This document shows, one piece after another, positions 46,042 through 57,714 of a stretch of DNA of 64,000 nt. Below the pieces are notes generated by a model. It was given only the letters and a program-made list of their open reading frames with translations, did no database searches and was not told where the DNA came from. Location: positions 8,970,488 to 9,034,487 of the forward strand of contig NC_079480.1 in the NCBI RefSeq assembly GCF_026230105.1, given 5' to 3'. Position numbers and translations under genes: made by a program. Position 1 is the stretch's first letter. Every line of letters starts with the position of its first letter. Source of the DNA: Diorhabda sublineata. Taxonomy: Eukaryota; Arthropoda; Insecta; Coleoptera; Chrysomelidae.

Positions 46042-47129
46042 TTAAAGTGAAGAAGAAGTTACATTACTATTGGTACTTGAATTGGCAACTATTAACGAGT
46101 TCAAAGAAATAACATCGTCTATAGTTGTATTAGTACTTATTGGATTGTTGGTATGATCGTGAACATTTACAATGTTGCTAGAAGTCGAAGTAGTTATTCC
46201 CTTTAAAATTTTCACTGCGGAATCTATTTTGTTTTTTATTGAGTCGTCTACGTAATCCTCAGCAACTGTGTTGGATTTCTTTAGTTGAATTATATCACCA
46301 CTGGAATCCACTAACAGAGACGCCGAAGAGCGTCGAAATGTATGCCCAGTGTAGTTTTTTGGATTAGGTAAATACAAATATGTTTATAAGCGAGGGAATT
46401 TTTGAAAAGGTATCGATACCTACAACTTGGGTTTCGCATTTTCCATTTCTATGCCACAAAAAGAAAAGATCTGTTTTGACTTGTGGGTTGTTGGTTTTTA
46501 TATATTTTTTAAATGTTTACCAAGTTTAATCTATAGTCAGATATTTCACCAATAACAATAAATCGACGTTGAACATGAGTTTTTGTATCAGGTACTGTGA
46601 TAATTAAACAATTCCGGTATTATTAATATCGTTACACTTCATTTTACATAATTCCTCCTTTCGCAAAGCTCATGCGATTCCAAATATTAAAACAAACTGA
46701 AAAGTGTTACAAATAATATCTCAGCATTAAATTTTTTTACCTTATACCTTTTGCATGATATAATGATCATCTGGAGCTTGCAACAGAAACTTATTAATTT
46801 CTTCACGGGTAAAAATTTTTTGGGTCTATACTCAACTGATTTATTTTTTAAATATGCAATCTACGTCGTTATTTACTATTAGGCTGCTTTTCAGTTTTGA
46901 ATAAGTCGACCAAAGTACTGAAAACTTCCAGATTTTGGATTTAGTTTCAGAGTAAGCTAGTAAACTCTTTCTGTGAAGCTGTTTATGCCTTTTTTAGTAC
47001 GCTATTACATAAAAGAATTATATTCATTTAAATACTGGATTTCTCAGGGAGAAGATTCATAGGCGCTGCAGTTGCGGATTTAACATCTTCTGGTATGCAA
47101 TTTAAACTTTCTCCACTATTACTCTCCAT
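46042..47129 (-). mobile_element. Crypton tyrosine-recombinase relic
   Basis: Minus-strand relic of a Crypton, a DNA transposon that uses a tyrosine recombinase. It starts MESNSGESLNCIPEDVKSAT at 47129. Broken blocks follow: EYNSFM (about 47020), FTERVLLAYF, a SLWSTYSKLKSSLIVNNDVD core-binding segment (near 46890), FGIA-ALRKEELCKMKC (the first catalytic Arg region, near 46660), then an open stretch YLPNPKNYTGHTFRRSSASL (HxxR box, 46310-46375) and TVAEDYVDDSIKNKIDSAVK, whose Tyr is the likely nucleophile (near 46230). The tail is a Ser/Thr/Asn-rich extension. Several stops and frameshifts. GTATAAGG...TTTTCAG near 46700-46750 could be a decayed intron. Confidence 0.85.
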
Positions 47130-47869
47130 CGCTAATAATAATACTACACTCCTTTTAATTAGACACAAAACGGATTTTCGTGAACGAATATCAAGAAATA
47201 AAAGTGTAGCAGTTTATGGGAGAAACGAATTGACATGAAAAATAAAGCGTTTACAGCTCACTATTTTGATAAAACAATTTTATTATTGCGTTAAAAAAAA
47301 TGACAGGTTACGGTACTGTTTTTAACGCAAAAGTGTAAAAAAATAAGCCGCTGCAGTACTTTTTTCACGCTTTTTGACTGAGTCAGAAATTACATTCTTT
47401 ATGAATGTAAATGAATGAAAAAAAAAAAACGTGAATATTATAACGGACGTAGAAAAAGGTATTTCCTATGTTTTAATAAGATTTTTAAGTAAAAGAGATA
47501 TTTACCGCATAAGGTAGAGAGAAAAAGATTGCCTTGGCACAGCCAACGAACTTTGCGCCTGGAAGCATTCATATGCAATTAAGCCGGTTGATTATTTCAA
47601 AGAAACCGCCAAATTATTTGAATTAAATAGTTTCCACTATGGACAGTGGCGACTCGCAATTTTGTATTTAATACATGTTATAATTATTTTAGTTTCTATT
47701 TTGGAACTTACTATCAGTTATTTCGCAATTTTTCGCAATTTTTTTTCTATTTATTTAATATAAAAAGTACTAGTACGGAAGTCAGAAAGTTTGCACATTA
47801 AGATTTACATGTCCAATTTCAAAGGGTTATTTTACACATGTTTGACAGAAATTTAACCTAAAACTGATT
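47130..47869. other. Crypton flank and AT-rich intron
   Basis: Contains GTTACGGTACTG and several ACGTGAAT/AACGGACG strings that may be Crypton noncoding flank; no gene is visible. Confidence 0.4.
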
Positions 47870-48310
47870 AAAGTTGTCAATGCAATAAAGTATTGGTCAT
47901 GATACTTCAGTGTGTTTCAACAGTTTGGTTTTAAATATAAAAAATTAGATAGTACCATGGTTAATATAGAATAATGTTATATCGTCAAACTTGGACATCC
48001 TGTGTATTTGGATAAAACCTGATTTAATACATATGGCGTAGTATAATATCGCTGGGTTGATATTCTCAAAATTGTGTCCTTTATACTCCTTTCTCTACGA
48101 GGAAAATAGTAATAAATGGTTTTGTACTAAATGGATTGATTTTATCCGATAAAAATATTTCCCAATTCTCTCTCGGATACATGACTGCAGCATTATTTGA
48201 AAAATGGTTCGATCAGCTCTTCCAAACATTACGCCAAATTCAGTCATTGTGATGGATAACGCCTCTTATCATTCCCGAATACTAAACAAAATTCCCAATA
48301 CCAGCTTTAA
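47870..48310 (+). mobile_element. IS630/Tc1-like transposase relic, catalytic part
   Basis: Plus strand reads VFQQFGFKYKKLDSTMVNIE (near 47915-47965), VYLDKT (the YLDETW block, near 48000), NGFVLNGLILSDKNISQ (near 48115-48170), YMTAALFEKWFDQLFQ and PNSVIVMDNASYHSRILNKI (near 48230-48295). The last block carries the second catalytic Asp in MDNASYHS. Frameshifts separate the blocks. It complements the pre-catalytic fragment at 24300-24560. Confidence 0.8.
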
Positions 48311-48580
48311 AAAATTAACATTATTTTTTAGGTAAGAACCGACTACGCATCCTGTCCGCGCTTCCTGTCAAGTGACGCTGGTTCCAGTATCTCACTACGT
48401 TTCAAGTTTTTTCCATTGAAATAAGGAGCTGTGTGTATGTTACTTTGTACTCCGCTCTAGTTTCTATCCTGTACGTCATAACCGGTTTCCTTCATATATT
48501 TTTATTTCGGAATTATATCCCTCAAGCATCCTGATGTTAATGCTACCTTTGTTTTAACTTTCATTATATCTTTAGATTTG
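48311..48580. other. GC-richer unassigned segment
   Basis: 48345-48500 is richer in GC than the surroundings (CGACTACGCATCCTGTCCGC...), yet has no open frame I recognise and no second copy in the window. Probably the end of an unidentified repeat. Confidence 0.3.
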
Positions 48581-48589
48581 TAGTGCTTG

Positions 48590-48795
48590 TATATTTAGAT
48601 GGCTTGTTCTACACACTGATTATAAATCGAGAGTTTGGTTCTTCATGGTTTATTCAAGTTATTTTCATAATCTAATATAAATACTACATTGTTAGCATTG
48701 CATATTATCTCTTCCTCAAACAGGCTTGAGCTCATGTTGCCTCCTTGTCTGTTACCGGTTTTCACATGTATTTCTCTGTATCTATCGAATAGCTG
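48590..48795 (-). mobile_element. RTE-like reverse-transcriptase fragment
   Basis: Minus strand reads RYREIHVKTGNRQGGNMSSS, LFEEEIICNANNVVFILDYE, NNLNKP. This is the TGVRQGDxLSPLLFN...CYADDVVxIADSEdNL region, with the catalytic YADD decayed to NANN. About 200 bp, no further LINE text recognised. Confidence 0.68.
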
Positions 48796-49639
48796 GGTAT
48801 ATATGGATAAATGACCAAATTTCCTGGATTTTTTTTTTAAATAAATGCGTTTGAAATGTGTGATAAAACATTCTCATATAATTTCAAATCATCCTACAGG
48901 AAAAGCAAATGAAAATAAACGATCGACATCGATATAAAGCTCATCAAATGTAATTTGTAAACGATCTATTATATGAAGAGTGTTTATTTATAAAATTGAA
49001 TTTCGTCCAACATATAATTATTATTAAGATGAAACATTCCACAGTTGGAATATTTTCTCGAAATTTATTGAATTCTCATAAATAATTTCTTCATATTTCA
49101 TGTTCTCTTATAGCATTCTGTGGTTTAAGAGTTGTTAAAATGTTTAGGCGAAAAATAGAATAGCATGATATCATGGTTTCTTGAACTGTATGAAGAATGG
49201 AGTTAAATTCCTAAGTCTTTTGATATGGGCAATGTTTTCATATACTGTATTATATTCTTTTGTTATTTAATGAGCTGTTTATTATTTTATAATGAATGAT
49301 GAAAATTGATAGTTTGTACAGTCCATAAAAATTTAATTTGTATTATGTTTACAGGATAAATTTTGAAAATGTTTTGCCTTTCAGTAGTTTTTGTTTAGAA
49401 TATTTTTCATTATTCTCTAAAAATCCTTTGCTTGGGTGTTAGAAGAGTCTCTACGGATAAATACAAAACTGTTGATTAAATAATTACAGATTATCAATTG
49501 AAGACATCGACTATTGTGCATTTTAAGGGTATTGTGAAAAATTCCACTTTTATTTATAATCCTGGTATTCATAGATGAATTACAGCGGCAATGCGTCCTG
49601 CTAATACAGACAGATAATTATTTATTTCCATTGATCATG
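48796..49639. other. AT-rich intron, nothing recognised
   Basis: No domain-bearing frame seen on either strand. Confidence 0.4.
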
Positions 49640-50225
49640 GTTTACTAAAGGCGGGTACTTTGCAACCACAACTTTTTGGTATAAGTGGTCATTTTAAATT
49701 GATACAAACGATGCCATTTTAGAATGAGACGAAGAAAACACTAAAAGTAGTTCAAAGGTAGTAGCTAATCAATCATTTCTATCCATAACAATTGTTCAAG
49801 GAATAGAACCAAAATATTTATTGAATCAATCATATTTTGTTTGCAAGTGGAACCATAATCTAATATAAATGATATTTCGAATCATCATAATATCCACATT
49901 TTTGACGATGATAACAAAGGTTTAAATTTAAGTATAAGGCAAAATATGTGCTCTTTACAAGATGGAACGTTTGCACATTCCATGAACGAAGTTAGAGCGT
50001 TTCTTTTTGATCTGTACCCTAATTTTGATTGAAAGACCCTCTAATGGACTCTTTTTTTGGCCAGCCAAAAGTACGGATGTAATCCTGTCGGCTTTCGCTT
50101 CTGGGGTTCTATGAAAGAGGACGAGTATTTTGTTAAAATAATCAAGGATCAAAAACTGAGGCAACTAATCGTTGAAACTGCAAATCTATTTTGTTAGAAG
50201 CTAATGACTTTTCCTTTTAAATGCG
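49640..50225 (+). mobile_element. DDE transposase relic (LQDGAxAH type)
   Basis: Plus strand reads IRQNMCSLQDGTFAHSMNEV, RAFLFDLYPNFD (49945-50030) and, in the next frame, LFLASQKYGCNPVGFRFWGS, MKEDEYFVKIIKDQKLRQLI, VETANLFC (50050-50195). These match the QQDGAPAHY..VR..L...FP, PPRSPDLTPLDFFLWG.LK and C-terminal helix blocks of the same DDE group found at 8684 and 39130. The D of LQDGT is retained. Confidence 0.65.
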
Positions 50226-50634
50226 GTAAAGAATGTGTATTCAGAAAAATGTGATTACTGTGAATAGTACACGTTTGTAGATATTATTTGCATCTGAGAA
50301 AAATATTAATTCTTAGTATGACTCACTTTTTGTTACTCAAATTTTTTGAAAAATAATGAAAATGAGACTGGCGTTTAGAAAAAGTGGTTAATTAAAAACA
50401 AAAAACGTGAAAAATTATGTCTTATATCAATACTGCCGCAATATTAATTTGTGGACTTTTAGGGATTCAGAACCCACTTAAAATTTTAATTGGTCAAAAA
50501 GATTTCATGGTTATATATGAAAAATATGTTTTTACGATAAAAAAAGCCATGTATTTATTTTCATCACAAAATGTTGAATATTATTCGAAAAAATCTATAT
50601 TTTTGATCACCGACTATGTCGTTCAATTGACATC

Positions 50635-50671
50635 AGGAACTACCCTCGTATATCATCGGTCATTAAGTCCT
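50635..50671. repeat. Solo mariner terminal repeat
   Basis: ACATCAGGAACTACCCTCG followed by TA (near 50630-50651) is a mariner-type end (CGAGGGTAGTTCCTGATGT inward). No transposase text or partner end is recognisable to its left, so most of that element is lost. Confidence 0.5.
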
Positions 50672-50719
50672 TCATTTGACAGATATAGGTGTCAGCAAAT
50701 CCTATTTTTTCCTTAAAGT

Positions 50720-51340
50720 ACCATCTTTCAGACGGTAGTTGGTAGTTTATTCCCTGTAATAGTTTGTTAATAAGAATTTTTTAAAATTACCCCCGAGACA
50801 TGGAACTCGACGAGTTAAACTCAAAATCTTAATTGTAGTTTATATTTCTTGAAAAATTAATAATACATGTCAGGACTATAATTCTCCACTGATATTAATA
50901 ATTCACTCTCTATATATCATGTATCAATAGTTTTATTTATTACAACTAGAGAGCAGTGAAATATTTTTTCTTCCGATACGTGTTTCTTTATATAATTACG
51001 TTATGTATAATATATGCTTTTCTCGCATTTAAAACTCTCTGCAGATCGGTTAATTTTATAAATAATCATACGACTGCAGTAGAAACAGAGTTAGTGAAAT
51101 ATCCCAAAAATAAATAAGGAGTAAAAAGTGCTGCCTTCGACAATTCAGACAATTATACCAAATTTTTTCGTTCATGTTATAGGTAGCAATCTATAGTATT
51201 CAATGCATGTATTAAAGACACTGAGATATATAAAATTCGAAAATACAATATCGGCTAAGCAAATGGCAAACGTATAACTAGTAATTCATACTAATTGGTG
51301 GGATGGTACTTTCAGGACCGTTTTCGAAATTTTTTAAAAG
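50720..51340. other. AT-rich intron, nothing recognised
   Basis: No recognisable coding or repeats. Confidence 0.4.
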
Positions 51341-51344
51341 ATTA

Positions 51345-52495
51345 TAGTCCGGTCAATTTAGACATTGGAAGTTACATAAATTCCCACCGAGTTGAAAATC
51401 AGTAAAATTGTTTAAAATATAATTAAAAATAAAATTGGAAAGTTCCTCATCATTCCTGTGCGTGGAAAAAATGTTACTCAAGGTCAAAAGTCAAAAAAAT
51501 TAATTTTATCATAAAAATACCTCAGACAAAAAATGTTGATCATAATGTTTAACTTGAAACTATTGCAAAAGTATTGAATTTGGCATAGATTGAAAGGATA
51601 AAAGCGAATTTAAATTAAAAAAAATGTGAAATTTAATATTCCGAGTCGTAACCTTCTAAATTCTTCTTCTTGTTCTTCTTCTTCTCATTCTGAGTCCATG
51701 TAAATTGCGTCAATAGCCATGTATCGCATGTTGCCTCGTTGGAATCAAAAGGATCCTTCACTGTTGGTGATTCAATATTAGAGCACGATCGGCCAGAGTC
51801 CGACTTTTTGCAACCACATTTAGCACTGCATCACTTTTGCAATTGCAAAAAAATGTATTCAGCAGTTTTTCCGGGGCAGGTGGGAGTAAAGTCTGAACGG
51901 GTTCTAATGTATTGTTGACCAACTTCCAACCCCAGTCTGTAGTTGATAACCAAACCACACTTGAACTTGTTAATATACCCGAAAAATATGTTGATGAGTA
52001 GCAACCGAGGTTGGAGGAAGACAAGCCAATTGCACTTTGTTTTACTTTTAGTATTTTTATCGAAACATGCATATCGATACTTTTCTAAGCAGGTAATTTT
52101 TTAGAAGGTCCATACATAGAAAATAGAAAGCGAATACCGTTAGTAATAACTTCTTGTCGAGTTGAAATGCAGTAAAATGCATATGTCGTAGCACAGCCAG
52201 AAACGATGACTCGTAGGAAAAAAGTATTAATACGTTTTTTGTAGATAATTTTTTGATCTACAATTTCTGAGGTATTTTCAAGATAAAACTTACCTTTTTG
52301 CTGAAAATGGCGAAAATCCCATTTTTTTACCTTGAATAAAATTTTTTCCATACACGAGAATGATGAGGAACTTCCAAATTTTATTTTTAATCATATCTTG
52401 AACAATTCTACTGATTTACAGCTTGATGAGAATTTATGTAGCTTCACTCTTATTTTTTGGTCAAATTTGACCGGAATATTATATAAAATTTAGCA
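51345..52495 (-). mobile_element. Long-inverted-repeat element with Cys-rich coding remnant
   Basis: The arms 51345-51600 and about 52240-52495 are inverted copies (TTGGAAAGTTCCTCATCATT versus its reverse near 52370; shared CTACATAAATTC and AATACCTCAGA). Between them the minus strand reads TTDWGWKLVNNTLEPVQTLL, PPAPEKLLNTFFCNCKS and, after a one-step frameshift, CSAKCGCKKSDSGRSCSNIE. The order TxWGW...PxPAPxxLLxxxxCNCKxxCSxxCxCxKxGLxCSxxC is the C-terminus of a large protein family associated with insect repeats; I do not know its function. The tail has a KKKNKKKN basic run and no catalytic domain is left. Confidence 0.7.
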
Positions 52496-52534
52496 GTTTG
52501 ATCAATATATTCATGGAAAATAAGAAATTAATTT

Positions 52535-53100
52535 TTCTCCTCAATATATTGTATATCAGAATCTATCAGAATCCGCGGAAAAGAAAAAGAATATAACGAT
52601 CGACCTACTGAAACCGGTTTACCAGCTGAACGAGATATCACCAGACGACAATGGCGTGATTTTCCACCTAAGAAGTCAATGGGTACCATCAGCAGCTCAA
52701 AATCCGGAACAGCACCTCGACGAAAACCAACCACAGCCGATTGACTTCCCTGTAGAAGATAACGCACCAGCACAACCCCATCGACAGCAGTAGCAGTAGC
52801 AGCAATAGCTTCTAGCAGCATACAACTAACTCTCTCCGATATTCCTGGTAGCACGTTTCAGGAAAAACCAACATATCTACATACCCCTATTTTCCACAAT
52901 GTTCATGATACCCGCTCCTATTTTTACTTGCAGGAGCCGTTTTTGCATCGAAGAGTTAAAATAACTCTTCTTCGGGAAAGCTGAGCGAACGTATCTCGAA
53001 CGCCTAGTTCTCTAGCGAAGCTACGCTGCTCCTAGAGACTAGACGGGAATAAGTTTAACTCTACGTTTCGTATATATTTTTATGTATATTGTTTTTTCCA
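52535..53100 (+). repeat. Dispersed repeat R2, copy 1, with coding remnant
   Basis: 52550-52790 has an open plus-strand frame NITIDLLKPVYQLNEISPDD, GVIFHLRSQWVPSAAQNPEQ to AQPHRQQ-stop, which could be the end of a retroelement polyprotein. 52830-53100 matches 62790-63060 (TATTCCTGGTAGCACGTTTC; CGAACGCCTAGTTCTCTAGC). The R2 unit may be an LTR or 3' UTR. A minus-strand frame over the same bases looks like a shadow. Confidence 0.5.
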
Positions 53101-53879
53101 GTTTTGTTTTTGTCTTTTCTATTTATCATTTGAGGTATACCTGTAGTGTTTAATAATAGTATAAGAATGTTTAGGTATTGATTATATTATAGAAATTGTT
53201 ACAAAATTGAGAAAATTGTTCATATTTTTCAATGAAATTAATTCTGTGGTACTAGAATTTCTGGAATAACATTATAATCATTAAAGCAACAAAATAACAA
53301 TATATTATGCTTTGCGCAAGTTTTAGTAGTCCCTGTGACTAATATTTGAACGTATACTGGCAATCAGCCAAATATCTAATCCGATATTTAACCTACAAAT
53401 CTAATTTTATTATTTTTAACTGCAACAATTTTCAAGTAGACAGATTTGAAGGAATACTTAATTTGTTTATTGTTGTAATCTGTTTTTATTTTTACAGTGC
53501 AGTGGAATCAAATCGATTTTTGTAAGTTACTTAATAAAACTATTTCAGAGAAAAGTTAGCTTGTTAATAGTTTAGGTTGGAACGGTAAATATGAAAAAGT
53601 TTTGGTATTAATCATTACATAAAAAATAGATTCTAGAACATTCCAAATCGATAACTATATTAATTCTCTTTTACTTGAAAACTTGAAAGCAGAAAGTAAA
53701 AACAAGATTTTACTGTCAAAATGATATACATGATTTGAAACGCACATGAGTACTATAATGGAAAAAAATTGGTATATTAATAAAAAATATAAAAGATTAA
53801 TTGAAAGCAACGAAATTAATCGATTAAAATCAAGTACTACTTTATTGTGATTATTTGTTAAATTAAGGTAGACTTCAAA
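53101..53879. other. AT-rich intron, nothing recognised
   Basis: No recognisable coding or repeat pairs. Confidence 0.4.
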
Positions 53880-54235
53880 GTTATTTTATTATTGTGGTTG
53901 TTTGTGAACAAAGTTTCGGTTTCTTGTGTTCATTGATACATCCAATAATATATATTCCTAATTTATTGTGAAAGCTTTGTTTAATAAAAATACTGGGAGA
54001 ATCGGAGTTTCGTTTATAAGCCCATAACAAGTATGCAGCATGCTCGGTATTAAATATTATAATTAGAATAGTCGTTTTCAGAGTAGAAGCCACTTTCCAA
54101 TAAATATGATCTCAAATTATTGCGAAATGCGGGAAAATGTGATATCGATTTGATTTCAATTGGCAAGTGATTGTGCATTTTTTTGCATTGTAAAATATAA
54201 TTAAACAAGATTTGAAAAGAGAAAGGACGCGATTA
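53880..54235 (-). mobile_element. LINE 3' tail, same family as 26370-27520
   Basis: Reverse copy of the 3' end of the LINE at 26.4 kb: ATTGGCAAGTGATTGTGCAT here mirrors ATGCACAATCACTTGCCAAT at 27412-27431. The minus-strand 70-codon frame (54093-53881, SDSPSIFIKQSFHNKLGIYI...) may be its C-terminal or 3' region. It is truncated at the 5' side, as usual for LINE copies. Confidence 0.75.
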
Positions 54236-56660
54236 CAGCCTCCACTGAATTCTTTTTATTTCCGCTAATTGAAGATAAAATGCCCAAAGTTGATGAATAT
54301 TTGAGGGCTTTCCAATCCTGGAAGGGCAAAATGTCTCGAAATCCGAAGCCAACATTCGTAGTACATCTTTTATACTATAAAAAATACCTGAGACGCTAAT
54401 TAATTATTTGGTCCCATTTTATTATAATTTATGATGATATATTTATGATAAAATAATTAAATGCTTAATGAACAAAGCAAAGAGCTTTAAATATTTCTGA
54501 TTACCTACATGCTCTGCATTTTGCAGGTGTGACAGATGCACATTCTATTTTTTTGTCAGTTTATCACCATTGATATAATTAACCAAGTATGAATAGTTGA
54601 TTGCACAAAGGCGATTATCAGGGCCCCCTATATTCTATTTAATATATCTATGTCTATTTTAAAAACCAAATAATCAATGCGTCAATGCTATATTTTCTAG
54701 AAAGAATAAATGAAATGAACAATATTGGTAATGTTATCACAATGATTAAAATTTGAAATAAACCAAACAAATAATCATAATAAAATGTGTTAACAGTTCA
54801 TCCATATAATTTATCTGTGAGGACCACTGAATTCACTGAATTTAATGCACTGCCAAACAAAGAAAAAAATTCTGATTCTTATTAATAAAATAAATAACAA
54901 TCGAAGGAGTTTCAATGCAAAATGGGTTCTCAATGCAATAGAATGTATATTTAGATGGCAACAAATTAGACGTTCACCCTGTATCGAATTTTTATATACC
55001 GATAAAAAGGTAAAGCTGGTCAATAAAAAAGTGAGAGGATTTCATCTTCAAATTTACAAAAACCTTGTTAAATAAGCTTATTTTCTTGTTTCTTTAACTA
55101 GACGTCTCGAAAAACGCGCGCGCTGCATACTACACGGAACTTGAAAAGTCGACATCTTTTTTTCTAATAGAGATTAGGGGCTGGAATTTTCTGGAAAACT
55201 TCCTTAAAATACGTACTTTTAAACTGTATATGTAGAGATGGATGATTAACTATGTTACTTTTTCATTTCAATGTGCGAAGTCATAATACATGAAAAATTT
55301 TTTCCAAAATTTCCCGCTCTGCCCGGAAATTTCGGATAACATTTAATAATTTACAAAATAATTAAATATTATGCTATTTAAATTTCATAAGGAAATATTG
55401 ATTTTCCGCTGACTTGTCGCTAGTTGAACGCAAAAAATGATGACTCAATTAAAAATTTTTCTTATAATTCGATTTTGACAAGGTTCCCCAAATTCAATTG
55501 ACGACAAACTTCATATTCGGCGACATCGAAAACAAAGATATATCACTTTTAGCCATTTGTACGAATCTGGTCACTTTTTCGTGTTTTTAAGCGTTTTTTT
55601 GGGGGTTTGTCGCTCGCTTATGATATGTACTCTCCGTGAATTTCGGGCATTCAAACAGAAAGAAGAATAGTTCCCTTATTAAAGAAGAAGAAATTATTTT
55701 TTAGCGCAGACAATATTTGGAAAGAATTTCAAAGAGAGGGTAGATAAATCTATTATGGTTTATCGATAGTTTTAAAAATCCCATCTAAAAAGGAAAAACG
55801 CCTTTTTATCGCCCATACCGGTAGTAACTCGGGATTCGTTGAAGGTTTAACCGCATTTGTCTAAAAAAATGGATAATGAGCAAATTGATACAGAAAATGG
55901 TTTTCAGATATTCTCTTAAAAATTAAACCATGATCAGTTATTGTTATGGCTACCACATCTGGCGTGTAGAGCACACCTGCTAAGAAAAATATTAAATTCA
56001 TGATACGATTTTGAAAATTAGATATATGAATTATGTTGAAAAAAGTTCTACAATTTAGTGAAGGTGATTTTAATGCAATATTTTAGATTAATTCCCTCTA
56101 TATACAGAATGTTCGAACCATTGATTGATTGACTTTTGTCAAAATTAGTCTACTAATGCGTTTAAAACTAGAACGTATGAAAAATTTTGAGTATTTGAGC
56201 TATTTTTAACGGTATATTCAAATTATGATAATCATTTACGGGATACTCTGAATAATTATCCAAATACAGACAACTAATATTCATATTTTTGGCCCTGACA
56301 GCACTAAATCTTTATGACTGTCACTTTCGTACAAGTCACAGCAGTCCGACTTAATGCATTATATCCTACACATCTGTAACTAGCATAATGATTTCAAAAG
56401 AGGTCAATATTCACTCCAAGACGTAATCGGGCAAGAGTATGAAAGCATCGATATTGTGCTTGAACTAATAAATATGTAAAATCCCTCGGAATTGGGATAT
56501 TTTGGGCACTAATATGACCAGCATTAACAATATACCACTGTGAAAACCGTATAACCTGATCAATTTTCGAAAGCTTGGTACACAGAAATATTTGATTAAG
56601 GTGCTCACGGTACGATAATCTGCACAGGTGCACAAATAATGAATGGAAGCATATGAACAA
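54236..56660. other. Long stretch without recognised features
   Basis: Overlapping frames at 54811-55075 have no domain; CACCCTGTATCG near 54978 may be a decayed DDE-element end. 55430-55680 is slightly GC-richer with no repeat partner. The 117-codon minus-strand frame at 56394-56747 lies partly over the mariner piece that follows and looks like chance. Confidence 0.4.
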
Positions 56661-56664
56661 TTGT

Positions 56665-56990
56665 ATTGGTATTTCTAGACAGGCCAAATCGAACAAAAGT
56701 TTTTTGGAGTGAGAAACATTTCGAATCAAATGGTTATTCACAATCATGTATTCGAAGAAATGCTGAAAAGCGTCGAAGAAGAAGTGACAGCCCTTATTCG
56801 GCAGCTAATGATTTCTTTTTCATCCCGCACAAAAACTGCATATTCAACGAAGAAGTCGTTTGTGCGATGAAACTGCATATTTTGGAGCTATTACAGTCAG
56901 AGAGGAAAAATGTTCGAAAGTTCGATGATAATTGAGAATATTTTGAAAAACAATAAAACTGATTTGGATTATAAATTATTTTTTTTATTA
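56665..56990 (+). mobile_element. Mariner (family B-like) fragment, copy 5
   Basis: Plus-strand fragment: FLDRPNRTKVFWSEKHFESN (decayed FQDEPNPTKV block), then a jump to SYGAA-like DSPYSAANDFFFIPH, the SPYSPxLAPNDFFLFP block, and FNEEVVCAMKLHILELLQSE, followed by FDDN-stop and a NGEYFEKQ-like tail (56930-56950). Deletions remove the catalytic middle. Terminal repeats are absent. Confidence 0.75.
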
Positions 56991-56999
56991 GGTAGAAAA

Positions 57000-57714
57000 T
57001 ATATCCAATATCAAACCATCAGTAACTGATTTAAATAACAGAATAAAACCACTCACACGCATTATCAATTGAATGAGAATGGACATTAGAATTCAAAATT
57101 CTATTATCAAAGGTAAAACGACTTGGTTTAAAATAAAGCAAATCAATTTTTTATTAATCATTCATTTATCAGAATAATGCACCTTTACTTACTAACCTTG
57201 TACAAATAATCTACGAATATATTTTTAGTCCGGTCAAATGTTAACGAAAATTACAAAAATTTACACCAAACGGACTTTTGCAGACACTGACTGCGATAGC
57301 AAGTCCTCTTTCATTAGATGACTGACCAAAAAAGATAATTTCGAGAGTAAAGTTCCTAAGAAAAAGGATTGAAAAGACATATATACATACACTTCAGTCA
57401 ACCAGATAGCAAAGTTCTAGCTGAGAGGACACACATTTCAGATCGCAGTGCACTCACAAACCTCTTATATCTTAGTCTAAGTCTAGTAGCTCCATTATTT
57501 CAATCAACACATTTCACATGTACAGGAAATTATTTGAGGAGGTGAATTGGAAGACGAGAAGCGATCGAATGGCCTATTAACGTATGATCAAAAGTTTATG
57601 GAAAAAATTTGTAGTGCAAACGAAATAATGTTGACACTTTTTTCTTATCATATAGTTAATAAAAAATATAATTTCATTTATATTTAAATGCTATTTTCTT
57701 CAAATGTTCGTAAT
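57000..57714. other. AT-rich intron, nothing recognised
   Basis: No recognisable coding or repeats. Confidence 0.4.

Noticed and set aside
50417..50716. 99-codon frame with a hydrophobic start
   Set aside because: Runs through a mariner terminal repeat and has no family resemblance.
52528..52854. 108-codon minus-strand frame
   Set aside because: The opposite strand gives a more protein-like frame, and the region belongs to repeat R2; treated as a shadow.
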